From positions 1 to 49,456 of the forward strand of contig JAPLFQ010000013.1 of assembly GCA_026390595.1 (NCBI GenBank): DNA of 49,456 nucleotides, read 5' to 3'. The DNA is from Ignavibacteriales bacterium (GTDB lineage: Bacteria; Bacteroidota; Ignavibacteria; UBA10030). Each line of letters begins with the position of its first letter. Positions within the stretch are counted from its first letter, which is position 1. Made by a program: the position numbers and the translations under genes. A model generated the notes under the pieces. It was not told the origin of the DNA and did no database searches. It worked only from the letters and a program-made list of their open reading frames with translations. Of this stretch, positions 43,789 through 49,456 are shown piece after piece.

Positions 43789-44799
43789 TCAGGTTGTGCT
43801 GTCTTGTTCCAACGTGATGACAACATTTCCCCTTTTATGCCCTTGCTCGACATACCGGTGAGCCTCGGCAGCCTCTTCCAACGGATAGCGCCTATCGATG
43901 ATCGATTTGATTTTCCCCGCCTCGACAAGGTCTTTGACGGAAATCAAGTCTTCGACACTTCCTGGTGCAATCGAACAGACGACTTTCCTGGTGCCTGCCA
44001 TTGAAGTCCAGAGCATTTGAAAAAGTTGTTTCATCTTAAAACTGGCGAAAAGAAGAGTCCCATTTGGTTTGAGCGAGCTTTGACACAGTGAGAACGAACT
44101 TTTGCCTAAGATGTCAAAAATCAGATCATAGGTTTCACCGTTTTTAGTAAAGTCATCTCCAGTGTAATCAATGACCTTGTCCGCTCCCAGAGATTTTACG
44201 AACTCCAATCTCGGCGTACCACAGACCGCGGTGACTTCTGCCCCGAAGTGTTTGGCAATCTGCACCGCGGCCGAGCCTATCCCGCCGCTGGCGCCATTGA
44301 TCAGAACCCTTTGCCCAGGCTGGATATTCATTTTGCGCAACAGATGCAAAGCCATAATCGCACCGTAGGGAACAACGGCGGCTTCCTCATAGGTCATATT
44401 GGCCGGTCTTATGGTCAGCACGCCATCTTCAGGCATACAGAGATACTCTGCATACGCGCCAAAGCTCTGACCGGGATATCCAAAAACCTGGTCACCCTTC
44501 TTGAAGCGTTCTACGTCCCTGCCGACCGCTTCAATGTCCCCGGCAAATTCGCTCCCCAGGATGGTTATCTTCGGTTCTCTGAGGCCAAGAGATATTTTCG
44601 CCAGTAGCCAGAAGAGAAAAGTCATGTTGAACTCGCGAGGAGTGATTGCTTTGAAATTGCGCGCTATCATATCCCCGAAATTTACCGATGTCGCACAGAC
44701 TCGGATCAGAACTTCGTTGTCCTTGGGGACAGGCTTTTCGACCTCTCTGAGCTGAAGGACCTCCGGTGGTCCGTATTTCGTGCAAACAATAGCTTTCAT
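43789..44799 (-). CDS. NAD(P)-dependent MDR-family oxidoreductase
   Basis: 336 residues. Zinc-free medium-chain dehydrogenase/reductase with an IVCTKYGPPEVLQL start, nucleotide fold VLINGASGGIGSAAVQIAKH and end signature HRYVEQGHKRGNVVI. The start ATG 44797-44799 has GGGAG upstream. Close relative of the genes at 40805 and 44897. Probably reduces quinones or alpha,beta-unsaturated carbonyls; substrate not predictable. Confidence 0.9.
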   Translation of the reverse strand: MKAIVCTKYGPPEVLQLREVEKPVPKDNEVLIRVCATSVNFGDMIARNFKAITPREFNMTFLFWLLAKISLGLREPKITILGSEFAGDIEAVGRDVERFKKGDQVFGYPGQSFGAYAEYLCMPEDGVLTIRPANMTYEEAAVVPYGAIMALHLLRKMNIQPGQRVLINGASGGIGSAAVQIAKHFGAEVTAVCGTPRLEFVKSLGADKVIDYTGDDFTKNGETYDLIFDILGKSSFSLCQSSLKPNGTLLFASFKMKQLFQMLWTSMAGTRKVVCSIAPGSVEDLISVKDLVEAGKIKSIIDRRYPLEEAAEAHRYVEQGHKRGNVVITLEQDSTT

Positions 44800-44896
44800 A
44801 AGAATCTCCCACGCATTCCAAATGTAATGTTTTCATAACGCAATCTAGCGATTGGTTTCAATCGCGCAGCGGAGCGACGTCGGCTCCCAACCGGTC

Positions 44897-45886
44897 CTAG
44901 GTTTTGCTACTATGCTCCATGGTGATGACTATTTTTCCCCGGGCGTGTCCCTCTCCGAGATACCGGAGAGCGTCAGCCGTTTCACTCAACGGGTAACGTC
45001 TATCGATGACCGGTACGACTCTGCCGGCTTCCAGAAGGCCTTTCATAAAAACCAGGTCCTCCTGCTTTGGTCTTCCCGTTACGCCTCCCATTTTCTTGCC
45101 GCCGGTTTTGGACATCCACGGTCCCAGGAGGATGGCCTGGAAGATCTGGGCCCCCGTACCTCCGGCCATGACATAGATGCCCTGGGGAGTCAGGGCGCGT
45201 TTATAATCAGAGAGCGGATGATATCCGTTCACAGCAAGAATCAGGTCGTACTGCTGCCCGCTTCTAGTGAAATCTTCCTTCGTGTAGTCGATGACATGGT
45301 CTGCCCCAAGCGAGCGTGCCTGCTCGAGATTCCTGGTGCTGCACACAGCTGTGACTTCAGCACCGAACGATTTGGCAATCTGCACTGCAAACGTCCCCAC
45401 CCCGCCGGATGCCCCTTGAATCAATACCTTTTGCCCTTGCTGAATTTGCCCGTAATCGCGCAGACCCTGCAGAGCAGTGTTGGCCGCCATAGGTACTGCA
45501 GCTGCTTCCGCAAATGTCAGGTTGGTCGGCTTAAGCGCCAACGAGCTTTCGGGAACAGCTACATACTCGCCAAAACCGCCATCACCACATGCAGAAATAT
45601 CCCCGAACACTTCATCACCTGGCCGAAACTGCTTGACGTTACTTCCAGCCGCTTCAATCCGCCCGGCGATGTCTGCGCCTGGTATCGGATGTTTTGGTCT
45701 GAGCAGTCCCCCGCCCATGAGGCGGACAACGAATATGTCAGCTGTCAGTAGATGCCAGTCATACATATTTACAGATGCCGCGTGAATTCTAACAAGGACT
45801 TCATCGTCCTTGGGAGTAGGTTTTTCGACTTCTTTAAACTGGAGAACATCCGGTGACCCGTACTTAGTGCATATCATTGCTTTCAT
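44897..45886 (-). CDS. NAD(P)-dependent MDR-family oxidoreductase
   Basis: 329 residues from the ATG at 45884-45886, which aligns with the paralogs and has GGAAAC upstream; an ATG three codons earlier is possible. Zinc-free MDR enzyme with MICTKYGSPDVLQF, the nucleotide fold VLIQGASGGVGTFAVQIAKS and end signature LRYLGEGHARGKIVI. It is followed after 97 bases by the second MDR gene and is probably co-transcribed with it. Confidence 0.9.
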   Translation of the reverse strand: MKAMICTKYGSPDVLQFKEVEKPTPKDDEVLVRIHAASVNMYDWHLLTADIFVVRLMGGGLLRPKHPIPGADIAGRIEAAGSNVKQFRPGDEVFGDISACGDGGFGEYVAVPESSLALKPTNLTFAEAAAVPMAANTALQGLRDYGQIQQGQKVLIQGASGGVGTFAVQIAKSFGAEVTAVCSTRNLEQARSLGADHVIDYTKEDFTRSGQQYDLILAVNGYHPLSDYKRALTPQGIYVMAGGTGAQIFQAILLGPWMSKTGGKKMGGVTGRPKQEDLVFMKGLLEAGRVVPVIDRRYPLSETADALRYLGEGHARGKIVITMEHSSKT

Positions 45887-46010
45887 TGTTTCCATACTAT
45901 CTCATGTATACGTTTGATGGCCTGTTTACAATGACGCCTGACGATTAGCCGGATTTATCCGACATGGTTCATCTTGTGTCGGGTGGAAAAGCTGGACATA
46001 CGTTTTTAGA

Positions 46011-46736
46011 TCAATTATTTGCTACTAATTTTATCCCATATGGTATGCATGCAATCGCTATTAAAACCGCAGCTGCTAAATTGATGATCTCAACACCGTC
46101 AGGAGTTCCAATAAAAAGAACTCCTATCAAGAAACACATGCTTTGCCATGTTGCCAGAATCCTGGACTTGAGTAACCCTACTGCCTGAATAACAAAACCA
46201 ATAGGCAACAGAACCATTCCCCAGATCAGAATTAACCAACCTTCTTTCCCAAACATAGCGAGCAAGCCGGGCATCATCGCTGAAAACTTGTCTTCAGGTA
46301 TAGTATCGAGAGCACTCATTGTCAGGCACAAAGCACCTTTGTCAGCTGCCAGCATTAATGCTCCAAAGATTGCTATCACGCCACCGGAAAGACCAAACCA
46401 TTCAGCCTTTGTGTTCTTTAACCTATTCATAAAGTGCATTGCAACAACAACCAGCAGGCCTGTACACAGCGTAACCAATGCATGGCCGAAATGCAGAAGT
46501 ATCTGATTATGTGCTCTCTGAATGAGTTCCGCCGATCCTAAGAAATGAGGATTGAGAAGATTGGGATGACCAGCAAAAGCAAAGACAAAAATCAGGGGGA
46601 ATGCAATGAATGATAAACCAACACCTATGCGTTTAGTATTATTTATCCTGCTGTTTTGACTATTCATATGTCTGCCTTCAGAAGGCTGAAGTTTCCCATT
46701 ATCATCTCCGCTCATTTCTTGTTTTGTGCTTTCCAT
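46011..46736 (-). CDS. hypothetical polytopic membrane protein, AT-rich
   Basis: 241 residues with about six or seven hydrophobic helices. A polar N-terminus (about 35 residues) may be untranslated; a second ATG with an upstream GAAGG-like sequence gives a start at codon 24. Conserved-looking loops include AELIQRAHNQILLHFGHALV, ADKGALCLTMSALDT and FIGTPDGVEIINLAA. Family has no function known to me. Base composition is clearly more AT-rich than the rest of the window, suggesting recent transfer. Confidence 0.75.
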   Translation of the reverse strand: MESTKQEMSGDDNGKLQPSEGRHMNSQNSRINNTKRIGVGLSFIAFPLIFVFAFAGHPNLLNPHFLGSAELIQRAHNQILLHFGHALVTLCTGLLVVVAMHFMNRLKNTKAEWFGLSGGVIAIFGALMLAADKGALCLTMSALDTIPEDKFSAMMPGLLAMFGKEGWLILIWGMVLLPIGFVIQAVGLLKSRILATWQSMCFLIGVLFIGTPDGVEIINLAAAVLIAIACIPYGIKLVANN

Positions 46737-46942
46737 TCCCCCATAGCAGGAATGTCACGTTGCATCCCAGAATAGGAGTCGATTCTGCCTTCTGAATTCG
46801 AGGACCTTTACCTACCCCCTGCGATGACACCAGGGTCGGCGAGCAATAGCGCGCCCGCCTGCCCCGATCTCTTTCGGGGTCCGCCGTGATTCACCGTTTG
46901 GCGGAAGCACTTGGTGTTTCTCATTGATTCCATGAATTTCGC
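46737..46942. other. intergenic, repeat fragments
   Basis: Contains CGATGACACCAGGGTCGGCGA (46822 on), which reappears in altered form at 47739 (CGATGACACCAAGTTTGGCGA), and CCCGCCTGCCCCGATCT-type GC-rich repeat sequence with the small palindrome CCCCGATCTCTTTCGGGG (46862-46879). No gene. Confidence 0.5.
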
Positions 46943-47281
46943 TCACTGCAGATATCGTACCGCAACCCCTTGGGCACCCCCGCCTTCCTCTGCCATATTG
47001 AGTTTAAATCCAATGATGGCATTGGCTCCATATTTTGCAGCTTGAGCCCTTAGATTATTCTTTAATTGATCCCCTGCATGATTGGCGTCACTTGTATAGG
47101 TCGACACATATCCAACAACTTCAAATTTGACCGAAGGATACACGCTTGAATAGATCTCAATGGATTTCGGATCCGTCACGGTGTAAGTTTTCGAATCTCT
47201 TAGATAGACCGCGTTTCCTGTACAACTCGACAAAAAGAACGATGCCAATACTACCAGCATGAAAACATTGAAGTTCTTCAT
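46943..47281 (-). CDS. small lipoprotein
   Basis: 112 residues. Signal with lipobox FLSSC (residues 16-20), then a small domain containing FEVVGYVSTYTSD and GANAIIGFKLN, ending GVAVRYLQ. The pattern of a beta strand, a helix rich in A and K, and a GANAI strand is like that of YbjQ/heavy-metal-binding-type proteins. AAAGGAC precedes the ATG. It shares its plan with the next gene upstream (47299-47661), 17 bases away, so they are tandem paralogs in one operon. Function unknown. Confidence 0.78.
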   Translation of the reverse strand: MKNFNVFMLVVLASFFLSSCTGNAVYLRDSKTYTVTDPKSIEIYSSVYPSVKFEVVGYVSTYTSDANHAGDQLKNNLRAQAAKYGANAIIGFKLNMAEEGGGAQGVAVRYLQ

Positions 47282-47298
47282 TTTAGAAGTCCTTTGTA

Positions 47299-47661
47299 TT
47301 ATTTGGCAATTTTGATTGCTGTGCCAGAAACGAAATATGAGTGGATCGGGATTGGGATAATGAGGATGAACACTACCCGAGTTTGAACCTTTATTTCCAC
47401 GTTTATGACGCCGTCAGCTCCCATTTCCGCCGCTTTTTTCTGTAATAACTCAATGCCTTTTGTTTCGGATTTTTCAGCCACGACGATGTGTCCAACCTCT
47501 GTGGCTGTCGGAGTTGTTTCGCCTTGAAGAAATATTTGTACTTTCTCCGGAACTGTCGCCGGGTATGAACGCTCCTCATTTGTCAACGTCGCTTGGTATG
47601 GCGTACATCCTGTAAGCCATACTCCGAAAACGAGTACGAGTAGATGCATCGATCTTTTCAT
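47299..47661 (-). CDS. small lipoprotein
   Basis: 120 residues. Lipobox WLTGC (residues 15-19); the mature part has VPEKVQIFLQ, TEVGHIVVAEKSE, then a helix and GADGVINVEIKVQ. A strong AGGAGG stands 7 bases before the ATG at 47659-47661. A C-terminal hydrophobic strand (VVFILIIPIPIHSYFVSG) is unusual. Same fold class as the gene at 46943. Outer-membrane location is expected; role unknown. Confidence 0.78.
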   Translation of the reverse strand: MKRSMHLLVLVFGVWLTGCTPYQATLTNEERSYPATVPEKVQIFLQGETTPTATEVGHIVVAEKSETKGIELLQKKAAEMGADGVINVEIKVQTRVVFILIIPIPIHSYFVSGTAIKIAK

Positions 47662-47767
47662 TGGTACCTCCTTGTTAGATTCTCGATGTATTGTTTCCAG
47701 ATAGTTTTGATAGATATGGAATTAATCAGCCCACCCATACGATGACACCAAGTTTGGCGAATCACAT

Positions 47768-48691
47768 TTACCTGAGTTTCTCGATCGCCGAAGACGCCAC
47801 CCAATAGATGCTGTTCCCGGTGAAAGAGTGACGAGTGAAAAACAGGTATTTCCCGTCAGAAGACAGGTGCGCACCATACTCATCGTCGGAACTATTGAAT
47901 TTGTCTCCAAGATTGATGGGTACCCCCCATCCCCCTTTCGCATCACGGAAGCTCACATAGAGATCCGAGCTTTTCCCGTCTCCCGCAGAATAGAAGATGA
48001 GGTAATGCCCATCCGGCGCGATGCATGGATCACCCTCGAAGGATTTCATGTTGATGGGAGGGCCCACCAGTTCGACAGCCAGATTCTGAGACGCATCCTT
48101 GTATCCTTTGTACACCTGCATCATTCCTGATCGTGATGAGCCAAAGTACATGGTTCCATCCGCCATACTGCTGCCGCGGTACTCCTTGGCGCCACTGTTG
48201 ATTGGAGAGGGCATCGCGACGGGTGTGTCCCATCCCTGAGCCGCCAATCTCACGGTCCAGAGGTCCAACGTCCCGGTCCCCTTTTTCCCGGTGAACGTGA
48301 GGATGGTTCCATCTGCTGAAAACACGGGTTCGTGCGAAAAAGTGAAACCGGAAATGAAGGGCGGCTCCGAAAATGGCGTCCACACATTGTTCACGCGCTT
48401 CGAACAGTAGAGTTTCGCGCTTGAATACGTTGAGTCACCCACCGCCAGAAAGAAGAGAGACCCGTCCGGAGAGAACGCTGTGGCTTCTACCCACGCACTT
48501 ACCGATCGAAGAACCTCAGGAGCAAAATGGACGGGGGTCTCGCCAGGTAATGTCTGGCCAAAGTAGATCCCTCTGATCGGATCGGTCTTGATAACCGTTT
48601 GGCTAAAGGAGGTGATCGCCATCGCGAAGAACAGAGTTGAAAAGAGTATGAACCGACGAAGAGCGATCAGTTCCGAAATCGAGAGATGCAT
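47768..48691 (-). CDS. secreted WD40-like (PD40) beta-propeller protein
   Basis: 307 residues. Signal peptide (ILFSTLFFAMAITSFSQ, about residues 15-31) followed by repeated PD40 motifs: FSPDGSLFF, FSADGTILTF, IAPDGHYLIFYS and LSSDGKYLFFTRH. The repeats form an incomplete beta-propeller that usually binds proteins or glycans in the periplasm. GGAGG lies 5 bases before the ATG at 48691. Confidence 0.87.
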   Translation of the reverse strand: MHLSISELIALRRFILFSTLFFAMAITSFSQTVIKTDPIRGIYFGQTLPGETPVHFAPEVLRSVSAWVEATAFSPDGSLFFLAVGDSTYSSAKLYCSKRVNNVWTPFSEPPFISGFTFSHEPVFSADGTILTFTGKKGTGTLDLWTVRLAAQGWDTPVAMPSPINSGAKEYRGSSMADGTMYFGSSRSGMMQVYKGYKDASQNLAVELVGPPINMKSFEGDPCIAPDGHYLIFYSAGDGKSSDLYVSFRDAKGGWGVPINLGDKFNSSDDEYGAHLSSDGKYLFFTRHSFTGNSIYWVASSAIEKLR

Positions 48692-48970
48692 TGTGCCTCC
48701 ACTTTCCTGTTTTTGTTATCGGTTCCCGAAGGAAGAAGGCATAGCAATGCAACGGCGACAATCTTGTTCATCGAGCATTACCCCTTTTGAGAATTGGAAG
48801 GACGGTACGTCACGGTGCGGATGGTTCACAGTCTATACGCCGACAACTCTCCAAGGTTGCAATCATTAGCTCATTTGAGGCGTCCGATTCCAGACAGTCG
48901 AAGCAATGAACACAGTGATGCGCGCTTCCTGGCCTCCGTTGATCCGCAGGGGTTTCGAATGTTCGGATAG
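48692..48970. other. intergenic region, no gene supported
   Basis: About 280 bases between the propeller gene and the LytTR gene. A weak minus-strand promoter (TTGCAA, 19-base spacer, TATAGA at about 48831-48836) and a short out-of-frame signal-peptide-like ORF starting at 48771 overlap the propeller start; neither is convincing. Confidence 0.4.
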
Positions 48971-49422
48971 TCACCAGATAAGATGTTTGATCTTGGCTCC
49001 ATATGTCCTGCTCACCCGCACCCGAGCACCGTTTCGCAGCATCGCCTCGTACCCCCCTTCGCCGTCACTTGTCATATGTGTGATGGCGGCAGCTGAGACG
49101 ATGAACGATCGATGGACCCGGGTGAACTTAACAGGATCCAACCTCGCCTCCAGTTCGCCGAGACTCAGATTGCTGAGATACGAATTGTCGTCCGTGTGAA
49201 GGTCGCAGTAGTCGCCATTCGCTTCAATCCAAAGGATGTCGGCTGTTCGTACTGCAGTGATTCTCTTTCCTGATCGGACGAAGACTGATTCGAATTTCGC
49301 ATTCGGTGAACGCACCTCCTGCAGCACCTTTACAAGGCGATCAAATTCATCCGTCTCGGAGCGATGGACCTCCAGGACTTTTTGTATCGCTCTGGCGAAT
49401 CGCTTCCGATCGTACGGTTTCA
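48971..49422 (-). CDS. LytTR-family response regulator, N-terminus missing
   Basis: 150 codons remain. The first visible residues, LKPYDRKRFARAIQKV, are the end of a receiver domain (conserved lysine in LKPYD). A linker and a LytTR DNA-binding domain follow (about 45-148), with ILWIEANGDYCDLHT, FTRVHRSFIVSAAAI and RVSRTYGAKIKHL. The receiver start lies beyond the contig end. The apparent TTG start at 49423 is an artefact of adapter sequence. It probably pairs with a LytS/YehU-type kinase outside the window. Confidence 0.92.
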
Positions 49423-49456
49423 AGATCGGAAGAGCACACGTCTAGGGAAAGAGTGT
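49423..49456. other. sequencing-adapter contamination at contig end
   Basis: 49423-49443 is the 21-base start of the Illumina TruSeq read-1 adapter (AGATCGGAAGAG onwards), and 49444-49456 (AGGGAAAGAGTGT) is the reverse complement of the start of the universal adapter. These bases are not genomic. Confidence 0.97.

Noticed and set aside
43725-46000. A true integron cassette array
   Set aside because: Only core-like ends (CGTTAGGC, CGTCAGGC) are visible; no paired RYYYAAC core or attC stem and no integrase in the window, so it is kept only as a low-confidence observation.
49236-49445. Plus-strand ORF ending KIGRAHV
   Set aside because: Its end is translated adapter sequence and the rest is antisense to the LytTR gene.

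Overview
The window looks like an end-of-contig piece of a moderately GC-rich (about 50-55%) Gram-negative genome, probably from the Bacteroidota/Ignavibacteriota/Chlorobiota side of the tree. This is an inference. It rests on the three-gene sdhC-sdhA-sdhB set with a single large cytochrome b subunit, the pilus-ATPase cluster with an unusual MGQQQLLL-type membrane-anchored protein, a kdp operon carrying an outer-membrane beta-barrel gene, many lipoproteins, and a tRNA promoter that reads both as a sigma70 promoter and as the Bacteroidota TAnnTTTG type. Nearly every protein gene is on the minus strand. The plus-strand exceptions are an intron-split tRNA with its HNH ORF, and a GIY-YIG nuclease gene.

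Layout. 1-10 kb: a signalling block. It holds two duplicated response regulators, a hybrid histidine kinase, a kinase-less PAS membrane sensor, and a pilus-type operon (PilB ATPase, a zinc-ribbon protein ending in a FliM-like CheY-binding motif, a CheY, a pilin-like protein and a membrane protein), then another CheY. Four blocks of a palindromic repeat (core AGAAGTCSGACTTCT) sit in the gaps between these genes. 10.2-16.4 kb: a NarL-type regulator coupled to a 1698-residue kinase with ten PAS domains and to a decayed PAS leader gene. 16.8-20.3 kb: sdhCAB, whose start is embedded in four 30-bp tandem repeats. 20.5-24.6 kb: ybaB-recR-two lipoproteins-pheA-ftsX. 24.7-28.4 kb: a large hybrid kinase.

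28.6-30 kb: the most unusual part. A tRNA-Asn(GUU) gene is interrupted inside the anticodon by a 557-nt group I intron that carries an HNH-endonuclease ORF. It is followed by palindromic repeats and a small GIY-YIG nuclease gene. A decayed, insertion-split copy of the nuclease gene's 3' end lies 10 kb away. 30-40.4 kb: a complete potassium (kdp) locus in the order kdpC-orf37-kdpF-kdpA-kdpB-orf64-porin-kdpD-kdpE, ending in the remnant of a permease. 40.8-46.7 kb: three paralogous zinc-free alcohol dehydrogenase/quinone reductase genes mixed with an S41 peptidase, an outer-membrane protein and an AT-richer membrane protein. 46.9-49.4 kb: small lipoproteins, a beta-propeller protein and the DNA-binding end of a LytTR regulator.

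The last 34 bases are sequencing-adapter sequence, not genome, so the real contig ends at about 49422. All functional calls come from reading the translated sequence; no database search was run.
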